Assembly (NCBI GenBank): GCA_030248295.1 | Contig: JASANH010001708.1 | Location: 1-64,000 of the forward strand | Reading direction: 5' to 3' | Source: Mesodorylaimus sp. YZB2_4 | Lineage: Eukaryota; Nematoda; Enoplea; Dorylaimida; Dorylaimidae | Length of the DNA: 64,000 bases | Part shown: positions 22,605-33,724 of the stretch, one piece after another | How the letters are laid out: the number at the start of each line of letters is the position of its first letter | Numbering within the stretch: the stretch's first letter is position 1 | Notes under the pieces: generated by a model | Told to the model about the DNA's origin: nothing | Databases searched by the model: none | The model's input: the letters and a program-made list of their open reading frames with translations, nothing else | Made by a program: the position numbers and the translations under genes

Positions 22605-22775
22605 GACCACGGCGCCTGGTAGGCCATGGCGAGTGGGAGAGAGTAATCGATTTTCCCTGGCTAATCGTGAGAGACGCCAACCCTTCGGGTTTATGTTTCA
22701 GCCGCAGATATAGCCGCAAAACTTGCCTTGCTGCAGTTGGAGTTTTTGTCGCATTCTTTCCTGCGCCTGCCAGGC
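22605..22775 (+). repeat. Dispersed repeat, family 4, copy 1
   Basis: Shared blocks are GGCCATGGCGAGTGGGAGAG, TTCCCTGGCT, CCAACCCTTCGGGTTTATG, TTTCAGCCGCAGATATAGCC and a TGCGCCTGCCAGGC end. They recur in the same order near 39296-39480, 41900-42065 and 54640-54800, and reversed near 59685-59800. Confidence 0.7.
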
Positions 22776-23010
22776 TAGATCCATAGGTATATATTCACTG
22801 CACTTTGCTTGCATGCTTTGCAGGTTGTGCTCACTAGCACAGTATGCTATGTTTATCGTGGGCAGCTAAAAGAATAAGTGATGTGCGTGTGTCGCCACGA
22901 GCGATCTCCCGACAGAATGACAACAGCCTTCTCGAAACTTTAGTGCAATCAAACTAGCAACAAACCAGCACACTTTTAGGTCTCCCATTGTCTCATAGAA
23001 CTCGCTTCTC

Positions 23011-25559
23011 CTAGTCGCTGTCGTTTTCGTGTTGCTCAGCATATCTTTTTCCAATAGCCACTACGTCGACTTCAGGCCTCACTTTGTCGTACAAATGCGG
23101 GAAGGCACCTTCAGCCTTGTATTTCCTACGAACTTTTTCATACGCTGTTAAATCGAACATCTCTTCGAATTCTGCTCTGTTCATAAAAATATCAGCATAG
23201 AGAAAAGCATATCCACCAACGTCCCTGGTGAACCTGCAGAAAATTAGATAGTCATTAAAACGAGTAGCATGGATCACAATTAGCTTACTTTTCCATAGCT
23301 CTCATGGCCTCGACAGCATCGTACTTTTGTCGTCGTTTTACCGCACCTGGTGTGCCATAAATGCCCAAATCGTAGAACATTCCGTAGCTAGTACCTGGCA
23401 CGTATTGATCCACCTTCGGGGGCCTGAAACGAAATATTCCTGCACCATTCTAGCACCGACATTAGACTCCTTGCTTACCTTAACTGTCCCCCGTTACGCG
23501 GCCCATGGTCATAAATCCTGCACGGATAGATCAACAGCGGGTACGTATCAAAGAGCTCCTCAGCTTTATCGATTGATTTTTCCATGACAGTCATTGGTAG
23601 AACGATATCTTGGAAGACTTGCTTGGTGAAAGTCATGGCTCGAACGGAGGATGTGGTGGTGAACTTGAGGAAGGCTGGCTTGGGTGGGCAAAGCCATCCG
23701 AACAGGTACCTGCAAGAACAGAGGTACAGTACCATCTAGCCTCACGTGATATTTGTACAGCATACCTGAATATGACATTGTTAGCAAAGGGTATCATGGA
23801 TTCTAGGACCCAGAAAATAGCGCGATTGTGTCTGAGAAGGTAGTCTTCCAATGGAATAAATTCCTCTCCTTCACCATCGCGCAAAAACGTTTTCACGTGT
23901 TTGTACCACCATGGCTTGTACCAACGAGCCACATAATTGATCTGAAATAGAAATATGTCTAAACAGAATAGAACCATTTTTGCAAATCAACCTTTTTCTT
24001 ATCAGCTTCTGTAAAAACATCAGAGAAATTTCCGATCATGACCACAGCACGATCTCGTGAAAATACTGTAGCTTCAAGGAAATCTGGCGTTCGTTTTTTG
24101 GGGTTAGTGGCACCAGATAGCTCACGAAGCATGTTACAATACGCCTTTCGTCGTTTGACCTATTCAAAAAGCAGAATGTAAAACTGACTTTTTTGCTGGT
24201 TTATGAACTTACTGGAACATATCTCATGTGCACATACGGCTTGACTGGTATGATCTTCAGTTCCAACGCTACCAAGAATCCGAGTGTGCCGTGCGACCAT
24301 GGAAGGCAATGGTAGAGGTCGGAGTGTTCATTTTTAGCAGTTGCGCGAACTAGATTTCCGTCACCAAGTACTACATCATAGGAGACGACTGTCTCCTGAT
24401 AAAGGCCCACCTAAATGATAAGGGTGGGGTGATGTCTGTGATAAGGCAAAGGTGGCCTGAGCAGCATGGTGCTTGCTGTTGGTGCAAGTATGCATCGGGC
24501 TCCTTAAGATCAGACTTTCAGAGGGATTGTATCATCGTGAGGACAACTTGGATTTTTGTGCACCGGAGCATTGCAGCAACAAAAATCAGAGGCTCAATCC
24601 ACAGTGACACTATCATGAAAGGCACCAGAAAGGGTATTTTTTGGAAGAATTGGCTTTCAAGTCGAAATAGCATTGCGGGTCCATCCGCCTAAGAAACCCG
24701 AGTCTGAATCTCTATTTTACAGACATTGTGAAAGAATGCTTCTGCTAATGGACTTGTGCATTGGACTGGACTGGAAGTGCCATATCTGTGCACAGGTTCA
24801 GCAAACTAGGCAGGTAGGTCCATCAGTGACTCACCTTATGCGAATGGGTGGTCATTCCTACAGCCAATGCCAGACCACCGCATGTTGCGTCGGCTATTTC
24901 CAGTGTGACTGCCAGTGTATAACCACGTGGAATCAAGTACCGACATATCGAACGAACTGACACCAATGGCTCGACTTTGACAGCCATACGATCTTCATCC
25001 AATTCCAAAATGTCAAACAGGTCCACTGGTACCTTATGGCATTGATCCTGGGCAAAGAGACGGGAGTTACCAATTAGTCTGCGGGCCTGTTCAAAGTCCA
25101 GAAGGGCCCTCAAGAACCGATACGCTCGATACGCTCCTCCAGGCGGGCTTCAGCCTCGCCTGGAGGAGCGTATCGAGCGGTCAACGAAGGCAAGCAGATA
25201 CACTACCTTCTCCACAGGCTACAGGCCAGACGCCTACTACATTATCACACCTTTCGAAAAAATGTAGTTGACAAACTCAACCAATTCGGTCTTGCTGTGC
25301 AAAGTGGTTTTCGTTTGTCATTTGGCAAATTATTCCATTGTTTAACTTTGTCTTGAATCTTCCTCACGCGTTCATCGTGCTTCCAAGGTGCAGAGAAGAA
25401 TTTGTTCTTCAACCATAATCGAAGTTCCAATGCTAAATCGAAGATGAAGCTAGCTGGGAGGCAAAAGAAAAAGATGACCAGGCCTCGATTATCTTCCAAC
25501 CATCGAATAGCTCTTTTCTTAAAACTTCGATAATAAGAGCCAAAGTCAATAGCCACCAT
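23011..25559 (-). CDS. DHCR24: Delta(24)-sterol reductase-like FAD oxidoreductase (DHCR24/Diminuto family)
   Basis: Eight exons on the minus strand: 25559-25251, 25047-24835, 24410-24213, 24159-23992, 23941-23766, 23709-23479, 23423-23289 and 23233-23011. All phases agree and give 550 aa, slightly longer than vertebrate DHCR24. Five of the seven introns are 50-56 bp. An N-terminal membrane anchor (GLVIFFFCLPASFIFDLALE, about residues 27-46) is followed by the FAD-binding part with VDLFDILELDEDR, VKVEPLVSV and GGLALAVGMTTHSHK. Then come LPWSHGTLGFLVA, NYVARWYKPWWYKH, IFRYLFGWLCPPKP, and the C-terminal YADIFMNRAEFEEMFD. The enzyme family reduces the C24-25 double bond of sterols at the ER membrane. 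Many protostomes are sterol auxotrophs and use it to convert dietary plant sterols to cholesterol (family knowledge). No break or missing motif was seen. Confidence 0.95.
25123..25179. repeat. Perfect 23-bp-arm hairpin in intron 1 of the DHCR24-like gene
   Basis: Arms 25123-25145 and 25157-25179 are exact reverse complements (core GATACGCTCCTCCAGGCG) around an 11-bp loop. The right arm belongs to the family-3 repeat also seen at 13567. Confidence 0.9.
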
Positions 25560-26284
25560 TTTCTCACGATCTGAACTTGCAAGCTGCTGCTTCAGAGCTT
25601 AGGCGCCTGAAGACTGGCTTCTGGGCTGCTCTTCTTTTCTGCTTTCAACAAAGACTGCCTTGCGTCGATGATAAGTGCAAAGGTGGCGGTGGCGCGTGGC
25701 AACTGCTTCACCTGTGATTGGAGAGAACGACTCGAGTACACTGCTGCTTGCTTTGTACTTTGCACTGGTCAGAGTCAAAATATGGAATGCACGTGATTAA
25801 GGTCTGGTGCGAGCTGGGGAATTTGTTTGTAAGCTTAGTAATAGATAACAGAAAGCGAATAGAACTAATCTACCACACATCGGTGTTGTTTGAAAGGTGG
25901 CTTGCCGTTCTAATTTTGCATCATTCGATAAAGGCATCTGATAAGGCACTATTGTCTGTTACCCAAAAAAATACAGTATAGTACCTGACCTGGTCAAGAC
26001 TGACGATCAGATGATTATCTTCTTCACTTATTTATGTGTACGCATTTGCAATATATACCAAATAGACTAACTACACTATGATTTAAAATTTGAAATTCCC
26101 GCCTTTTCGAATTCAATGGAATCTATGCTTGTACACCACTACCCAATCGTCGTGGCAACGGTAGCACCTCGCCGGGCTGGCTGCTACGTGCTGCAGCCTG
26201 GTTTGCATGCTTGCTTGCGTTGCTCTTTTGTCAACAAGAAAGGATAAGATAAATTGGAAAAACCTTTTCATCAAAATTCTCGAA
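25560..26284. other. Divergent intergenic region between the sterol reductase and the WW gene
   Basis: The two genes are transcribed away from each other over about 725 bp, so promoters of both must lie here. I saw no clear TATA box, repeat or reading frame with domain content. Confidence 0.5.
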
Positions 26285-29200
26285 ATGTCTTTACTTGACG
26301 AAATTCCATTACCGACTGGATGGGAAAAGAAATTTGACGCGGCTTCTGCTCGAACGTAAGTATGTTCAGAGACTATGTAGGCATGTCGGTGGCTCCTTTT
26401 TGACTGAAGTAGCACCTCTGTGAGTCTACGCAAATATACTGTTAACGCTGGTGTCATGGATACTGTACCTTTCAGACAGAGACAATGTGTTTACCCATGC
26501 TTGATGCATCAGGGAATCGTTTGTTGATACAGCGGGTTATTAAAGCCAAAAAACTCGCAAGTGAGAGAAACGCGCGTGTTAATCTCGCACTATTATTGAG
26601 CAGTGTAAAGAAGCAGTTTCTAAAAATATGAGGGGCATCATAGATGATCATAAGCAATGTAAAGCAAAAAAGTCAAGCTGCAGTTTGACGAATTTCTCAT
26701 TCCGCAAATTTCTGCTCACGTTGGACAGGAGTTTGGCAAGTTGTATTTCTGGTCTGAACCATGATGACGGCGTATGTCATGGTCAGCAAAAGTGTCAAAG
26801 ATGTGCACTGTCACCTCACAAGAGAGTAGGGAATACATTCCAACTTAACTCCTTTGGGATAGTCAGTGTGCCTTGTTTGGTATGTGGGGAAGTTTGTGTA
26901 TTTGGTTGCCTTGACTAGCCGCATTATACGCGGAGCTGTGCGTTAGCTGGCCTTCGTTTGCCGCTCGATAAGCTCTCTCCAAGCGCGTCTGAAACCCGTC
27001 GGGTTGATGATTCAGGCTCTTATGACTAGGAGGCCTGCCCGGAGTATTTTTGAGACCATCCGCTCCTGATGGTGTCTTCAGTGTACCGCCATTCAGCCTG
27101 TTGCAGCTGCCAAAGCGAGAATTGTGGATGGTATCACGGGACTGTAGCGCTTGCTGCTTTCTGGAATGCTGCTGTACCAATCATTCGATTTGAAATGGGA
27201 GAAAGTTACTGATGCTAAATTATGCATCTTTGTCATCACGATAAAATAAATTTTTCCTGAAAGTCGACACAAAATTAAAAGTAGACTGCCTTCAGTTAGA
27301 AAAGCTTTTTCAGATCGGCTTTTTCACTGCCATAACACTTGCCCGGTGCATGCAGGAAGACCTAGCAGATGACAGCGCACTAACTGGGCATAGCAGTCCA
27401 GCATCCACCGATCCGAGGGATGGGTCGGATCAGCAAATGAAATTTTCCATGCTGTGTCTTCTGAAAAATGATAATGCGCGGCATACTAAAATAAGAAAGT
27501 TCCTTTTTTCAAAAGTGGGATCAAATCCCGTCTCATTAGAGCTGGTTAGTTCTCCTTTGGAGTAGTCTAATAGCAGACAGCAAGGTAGGTTGGGGAGGGC
27601 GACGTGCAAGACACTGCATCCCTTGAGCTGGTCGGCTGGCTAGGACCTGATCCAGGCCTAAGGTCAGGTCGGTCGATGCTGAGCAGGAATACTTGTTCCT
27701 GGCACCCTCCTGCACAGTACAGTGCCGCATGTATGTTGTTTTGTGTGTCTTTTTAGTGACCTATAGTAGAGCCCTTTTTCAATCATAAAAGTATATGTAA
27801 CTGACTACCACAAACAATGCTCAGCTCTGACCGTCATCTCGTATTTCGAAATTCTGTGATCTCAGACAAACCTTGAAAAATTTGTCCCACCTAAAAAGTT
27901 CTGGCAGCTTCACAGGCAATCAGTCGTCCTCAAAGTTGACTGCCCGACCATTCTGCCGGTTTTTTGTCACCAATTTCTGTCATAACAGATGTTCAATAGG
28001 AAGCTGCGCTGACACAAAAGCTCAGATCTGAAATAACAAAAGTCACAAAAGCTCAAATCTGAAATCACAAAAGTCACAAAAGCTCAGATCTGAAATTTCT
28101 GTGACTTAACTGCCAGACTTGTACCTGCTGTACTTATATTCATGTGCATGGGTATAAGTACAGCAGGTCTTCTGGGAACGATGTCACCCCTCTCAGCAGC
28201 AACAGATAGGTAATCAGCGTTTACACTTGTTTGTTTTCAGGTATTACATTGACCACGCTCGTCGAGTCACTCAATGGGATGACCCTCGCCTTCGCCATCC
28301 GTCCATCTGGCGCGAACCACAGAGACAAATGCTGGATCGACTGACCGTTATCTTCAAGGATGCCCCCGAAGACACGTTGCGGCAGGCGTTGGTGACGTAA
28401 GTGTATCGTGCATCATAGGTGGGACTGCTATCACGTGGCTGATGCTGTGTTGCGAGTGGTACAGTAGGGCGGATCAGTGGGTCATTGGATCAGTGCTAGA
28501 ATACGTGTTCACACTCTCTGGTCGTAGACTATCGGTGTCTCACGGGTGGATCTCTGTTCCATCGTAGTACCATAACTACCCTGTGCCTAAGGTCTCCTCC
28601 CCTCCAGACCCTTATTCGTTTCAGAACTCGTTTCATGGAGTTCAATGCGGTTAATCACGTTGCGAATCTCGGCTACAAGAAATCGGCTTCAGTCGTTGTC
28701 GGTCTCCCGATGGGAACCTCTGATGCCACGCCAGTCTCGCCATGCGGCGCATCAGCTGGCCCTCCAGCACCGTCGGGTCCAAACAGAATGTCCACTACTG
28801 CCGTTGCGAATGGTGATTTCCCGACTGTTACTCAAGCGCCTAGAAAATCGAGTTCTCCACGAGTTCGGCCGAGCGCTGTATCTCCGAAGCCTCGAAATCG
28901 TGCTAGCTCGACCGCTGATCGAGCGACCGTCGATCAATTCTCGCTTTTGACACTGAAGGCCCGATTTCCTGAAACCGGCGAGGATGTCATTGCGGATGTA
29001 TTGAACCAGTAAGTTGCCTGATTTAGAAATAAGGAGCGAGTGCAGAAGTTGCGTGGTTCTAGACTTATAGAAATCTCCGAGTCGGTTTCTTTATGACCGC
29101 TGCAGAGTCGTCTGACCCTAAATCCTAGATTTCTCATTCGTCCATACACTAAAAGCTCGAATAGAATTTCTGCTTTTTGGAATAGTTCGTTTGGGATCCC

Positions 29201-31330
29201 CGATTCCTATCCCGATCAGGATTGACTGAATTCATTCAGGATCGGGACCAGGATTCAGTCAATCCTGATCGGGGATCCCAAACGAACGCGACTTGGAGAC
29301 ATATATCAGTGGACAGACAATCAGAACTGCCCTTCGCCGTGATGTCCGTGCAATGTGAGAAGTAATGATCGAGGCCATATTCCCAAATATGACTACAATC
29401 AAATCTGCCTATAGATGCGGTCAAAACATAGACTTGGCAAGTCGGGAATTGACGAACATGGGATACTCGGGTCGCCAAAAAGCCGTCGACCGAAATGTGG
29501 AACGTGAAATAAAAGCGGATGAATTGGAGAAAGAGAAGAAGCGAAAACAAAAAGATGAGCGGGAACAAAGTAAGATTTTGTGTTCATATTGTCTTCGTAT
29601 TTCAAAATGAACTGGTCGTATTTTAGATTTGCGTCAACTGAAAAGAGAATTCGAAGCTTTTCTCGATGCCGATATTGTTGACGCTTTTGACAAATGTGCC
29701 CACGATTTGTTCGAAACAAGATCGGCATTACGTCGTCGGGAAGCAGATTTGCGAATCCAGGCGCTGAACACGAGCGAAGCCACAACCGACGTTGCAGGTG
29801 TGACTGCGGAAGAACAGGTTGTGTCGATGAAGGTGGAGGATGTTGATGTGAATGTCGAAGCCAGGTATTCATGTTTATTTGACTTGATTTTTGCTTCTAA
29901 AATGCGTAGCGTAAGATTTGCAGTTTGTGAAGACTTTACTGTTCCAGGCAGGCTTCTTCGAACGTCCCGACAGGAGCAGTAACTGTGAAGTAAGTTTAAA
30001 TTTTTGAGGGAGTTCTATCCTGGGATATACAGTAAGCTAAGCTAGCATTCTCTTGCTTGCTAGTTGGATAGTGATGAAATCATACCTATTCCATTAATGA
30101 CCAGACGTATTCTGCATTGATTATACTTGCACCCTGAATCTAGCTTATGCTGCGTGAAATGAAGATTCCTTTATTGAAGATTTTACAAAGATTTGCTTTG
30201 TGTGTAGGGTGGTAGCAGAACCAGTGTCGACGAAAACGAGCGATATGCGTAAAACGAGATTGCCGAAAATGGATATCACCAGTAAAGGTAAAGCGGGGTT
30301 AGGGTACACTAGTAAACCTGGGGGTCTCCTGTCAACATAACCCCCTGGTCATGCCGCTGGGTTCTTATGGTCAAGCGCGCTCACCCCTTTCCCTAAAATG
30401 ATTTATTCAGAAAAAGAGAGCATGTTACTGGCGAGTACCCAAATGGCATATTTTTGTACAAAGTTCATCAAAAAGTCCTTTTTAAAAAATAGCGGAAAAA
30501 TTAAAATATGTGAAAATCTCTCTCTCCCCCCCCCTCCCCCAGCTTCAGCACCAGGAGAGGGCATCAGGGCCATCAGCAGCATTAGTAGTGGGCGTACACA
30601 GGATCGTGATCATGAGTAGAAAACTTTCAGCCATCGTAGCGCACTATTTTTGCGTCTTCGATTTGGCTTCTGTTTTGCAGCTTATCTCAAAACCAATGTG
30701 TCGAGGTCAACTGAAGCGACACCTTTGCATCACACGCATCGTGGCGGTGATAGTGGTTCGTGGGTATCAGGAGCGAAAGGACCGGATCCGAGTCTGCGTC
30801 ATGGATCAGACCCAAACTTGAGAAGGTACAGGATAGTTCTTGCATTGCAGCTTTTGTAAACGGGGAATACTGTAGAGCCACAACCTACCACATGGACGTA
30901 TATTACGTATTTATCAGAAATAATGCCCAGCACGCAATGAGCGGTGTTTGTGGCACTTTAGGTCCGGTGAAAGTGAGATGCCAAAAACTGCTTTTGCATA
31001 CGGAGTGTACTCGTAGAATATAAGCTATAGATAGATTGAGGTGCCCACCCACCCATAGAACAAGTGTATATAAAAGACTAGAAGTGCCGCAAGCCCACTA
31101 GTAGCGTAAAGGTCAGTTTCAGATAAGAGGTATCTTACGGATAGCTCGTAGCTGCTGGTATTTGATGGAGCTTACACTAAAAGACACGTGTATGCTGTAA
31201 CCGATTTTGGTCCACTCTCCTTCGATCACGAGCTTTCTTTTTTAGCACCAGGACTATCGCGATGGGACCTGATCCGAGCCTGCGAAGAGGACCTAATCCT
31301 GCATTGCGTCAGTCGATCATTGCCACTTAG
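26285..31330 (+). CDS. WW-domain protein with CUE/UBA-like segments and GPDPxLR C-terminal repeats; one internal TGA
   Basis: Nine exons fit with matching phases: 26285-26355, 28241-28396, 28625-29008, 29310-29569, 29627-29864, 29948-29989, 30208-30287, 30681-30825 and 31246-31330, 487 codons in all. The WW domain spans residues 10-41 with W13, YY25-26, W36 and P39, split by intron 1. Three CUE/UBA-like segments follow: LTVIFKDAPEDTLRQAL (58-74), LKARFPETGEDVIADVLN (186-203) plus HGQTIRTALRR, and MIEAIFPNMTTIKSAYR (223 onward) ending in NMGYSG. A charged helix (KADELEKEKKRKQKDEREQ) is next. The C-terminus carries GPDPSLRHGSDPNLR and GPDPSLRRGPNPALR. Codon 220 (29356-29358) is TGA in the same frame on both sides. 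WW domains bind proline-rich motifs and CUE domains bind ubiquitin, so an adaptor role is inferred. I do not recognise the orthologue. Confidence 0.75.
28013..28096 (+). repeat. 31-bp tandem repeat, 2.7 copies, in intron 1 of the WW gene
   Basis: The unit CACAAAAGCTCAGATCTGAA plus ATAACAAAAGT starts at 28013, 28044 and 28075. The third copy is cut short. Copies differ at only a few bases. Confidence 0.9.
28123..28168. repeat. Perfect 16-bp-arm hairpin
   Basis: ACCTGCTGTACTTATA (28123-28138) and TATAAGTACAGCAGGT (28153-28168) are exact reverse complements with a 14-bp loop. It lies 27 bp after the tandem repeat in the same intron. Confidence 0.9.
29185..29287. repeat. Long imperfect palindrome in intron 3 of the WW gene
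   Basis: GTTCGTTTGGGATCCCCGAT (29185-29204) matches its reverse complement at 29268-29287 exactly. A second, inner 21-bp pair (29211-29231 with 29251-29271) is also perfect and overlaps the outer right arm by four bases. Together they form a strong cruciform or RNA hairpin 22 bp before the 3' splice site of exon 4. Confidence 0.9.
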
Positions 31331-32120
31331 ATGTTATGATTGGTACTGAATAAGCCAAGAACACAGAGCCGGTTCTATTTGCTTTTTAAAACGTGAACTC
31401 GCTTTCTTGTAGTCGTGTAGTCTTATTGGTAGCTAGCTTGTGTAGTGGGAATAACAAGGGCCAGAATACCTGCTGCAGCGCAGTGTATTGAGTTTGTATT
31501 CGTGGTACCTGCATTTGTTTTGTCGTCTGTTGGCAGAGCGACAGTCTGGTTTGCATATTGTGATATGATCTTGGTCGTGCTCAGTGATGTCTAGTGTTTG
31601 TGTATCCAATATATACAGCTATATGTATGGTATGGAGGAGAATAGGGATGGTGTACTGCTGGAGAGGGCCCAAAAGAGGGTGGCGTGCATGGACTGTTGA
31701 TTGATCAATCAACCTACTCTTATTCTTTGACCGCCTACCCTCTTCATAGGTAAACTGAAATAGGAGACACGTTGGAGCTGGAGCAGGACATGAAGTGGGA
31801 GTGGAGGACAAGCGGGGAATATCGATAGTGTTTGATAAGTTTATCTAGGTGAGGGCTAATGCATGAGTTTGTGCGAACAGTGCATTTGACACTTCAGTGT
31901 AAATAGGTACCGGCTTGTCCGAGCCAGTCTCATTTAATCCACAACGCACGCTCATTACATCCACACTAGTCTATTGGTCAGGCACGAAAGAGCGATTTCT
32001 TTGAGTGCTAGTTTGGACAGTCAAGTCCGACAAGACCTTGGATCCATATTAAAATTCTTTTCCATTTTCGCCAACTAGAAAACGGAAGCGTGTTTGTTGG
32101 AAGAGTGTCCATTCGTGATC
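31331..32120. other. Intergenic, nothing recognised
   Basis: This is the 3' flank of the WW gene and the 5' flank of the first peptide precursor. No clear repeat, TATA box or coding signal was seen. Confidence 0.45.
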
Positions 32121-32435
32121 ATGTCTGCATCGGGTCACTTCGTTGTATTATGTATGGCGATCACGATCTTGGTCTCGCCTGTGCTTACTGAATCTCGAAT
32201 GCCCGCCCGTGTCCAACTTCTGGCCTGGTCATCCCCTCGCACATCGCCCGACTGGCCCCCAGGTAATGCAGTCAATCCGAATATCAATGAGAAGAAAGAA
32301 AAACGTGCAGGTGGTGATTTCTCAAAACTTTGGGGACCTTTAGACGCGGATACAAATCAAGGTTGGAAAATGTATTGGGGAAACCGAAGAAGACGTCAAG
32401 GTATTTTCAAAGATTGGTGGGCTTCAAAGCTTTAA
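32121..32435 (+). CDS. Secreted peptide precursor 1 (one AGGDFSKLW unit, RRRR site, pQGIFKDWW-type peptide)
   Basis: A single exon from ATG 32121, 104 aa. Residues 8-23 are a signal-peptide core (VVLCMAITILVSPVL). After a spacer, KR at 61-62 releases a peptide starting AGGDFSKLWGPL (63 onward) that runs to an RRRR site at 89-92. The last peptide, QGIFKDWWASKL (93-104), starts with Gln, which can cyclise. G-I-F-K-D-W-W resembles the G-D-F-S-K-L-W core. The AGGDFSKLW unit is identical to four units of the precursor at 35112-35519. Two AATAAA signals follow at 32462-32467 and 32496-32501. Neuropeptide or peptide hormone is inferred from architecture. I match it to no named family. Confidence 0.82.
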   Translation: MSASGHFVVLCMAITILVSPVLTESRMPARVQLLAWSSPRTSPDWPPGNAVNPNINEKKEKRAGGDFSKLWGPLDADTNQGWKMYWGNRRRRQGIFKDWWASKL

Positions 32436-33724
32436 GGTTCAATTGATATGTATGATGTGATAATAAATGGTCAACTAGTCCAGGCGGTACCTTTGAATAA
32501 AGTTGAACTATACGTGCGGTTTTTTTTATAAACTGCCTATCGATCAGAATTTTGACTTGAACATGTTCGTATGTTAGGGAAAAAGCCTACATGTAAAAGG
32601 CCTTTATAAATTACAGTTGGACACGAGACAAAATGACCAACCTTTGGGTGTATATAATGGAAGCGAGCACATGCTGCGAAAATCAATGCATTTTTATTAT
32701 GTCGATTGTTTTCAAAACACAAAAAGAACATCCATCCATCATGACAGGCACTTGCTCATTCGACTAGTAGAAATGGAAAATTGCCCCGAATTTTTCTTTT
32801 GTTCAGTTAGAGGTTTTATTGAAAATGCATAGTGCATCATTTTTAAAGGTCATGAAACCTCGACCATGTCCTGCTGCCTTTTATGTACATTATAGTGCAA
32901 CATACCTAAAGATTTGTTGAATCCCTGCGAAATTGAACCTTCCTTTTAAAATGCACTTTGAAATTCATAGCGCACAATATTTGCCTTTTATTTCGTCTCT
33001 TACAGTATATAGGCGTGGGAGATGCAGGCAGAATTTGACATTTAGCAACTCGAGACCATAGAAAGACAGTGCGAATGCCTAAAAGGGCAATGCGATGCAA
33101 AAATTATGCTTGTGTGTACGAGAAGCCGTCCTTTTGAGGAATATTCAGCTAAAATCGTGCAAGATAGCCTTCAGGAAGTGATGGATCTGTCGGTGTAAGA
33201 TTTCAAACACGCATCATCCCGTGAATAACTACTAATAAACATGCGGTCATTCTCACGCCACGTCCGATGTGCTATGCCTACGTGAGCCTTAACAGAACAG
33301 AGAAAAAAATCGAACTTTTAGTCTCACAAGAATCATGCACAAGGAAAAATTTATTTCGCAATTTCCCTTTTCCACCAAAGCCACCTGGCTTATGCTAGCT
33401 TTTTCAAAGTGATTACAGAATAGGAGCAAAGTGAAGACAAAAAAAGTGTTTCCGCCTTTGATAACGAAAAGCTATTTTGGCAGTTGTCAAATCAATAAGC
33501 GTCTTTTCCGCTTGCTAATCCAAAACGAATCCAGTTTTTCTCGATTGCGACACGTCGCATTTTCTCTTTCGGCTTAACGTATTCCCTTTTCAACAAACTC
33601 CTATCAAATGTGGGTGCCTTTTTTGCCTAAAAGCATTGTAGGACTTGACAGCTGTGCTTGCTGGCTGCTTTCGTTCCGAGTGCATTGCATTTGAGCAAAA
33701 CCAGTTCTGCTCATTAAATTAAAC
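32436..33724. other. Intergenic between peptide precursors 1 and 2
   Basis: A/T-rich 3' flank of precursor 1, then the upstream region of precursor 2. No other peptide-like frame with a signal sequence and dibasic sites was found on either strand. Confidence 0.5.

Larger units (their letters stand above)
21280..23010. other. Intergenic; SINE fragment and family-4 repeat
   Basis: The stretch holds a reverse fragment of SINE family 1 (22053-22106) and a family-4 repeat (about 22605-22775). No gene was recognised. Confidence 0.5.

Noticed and set aside
28013..28096. CRISPR-like array
   Set aside because: Only 2.7 head-to-tail units with no unique spacers, inside an animal intron.
30522..30619. 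Alternative exon of the WW gene starting after a C-rich acceptor
   Set aside because: The frame ends at 30619 and cannot join the GPDPSLR exon in phase, whereas exon 7 joins 30681 directly in phase. An alternative 3' end cannot be excluded.
31065..31077. TATA box (GTATATAAAAG)
   Set aside because: Good match but it lies in the last intron of the WW gene with no downstream gene on the plus strand within 1 kb.
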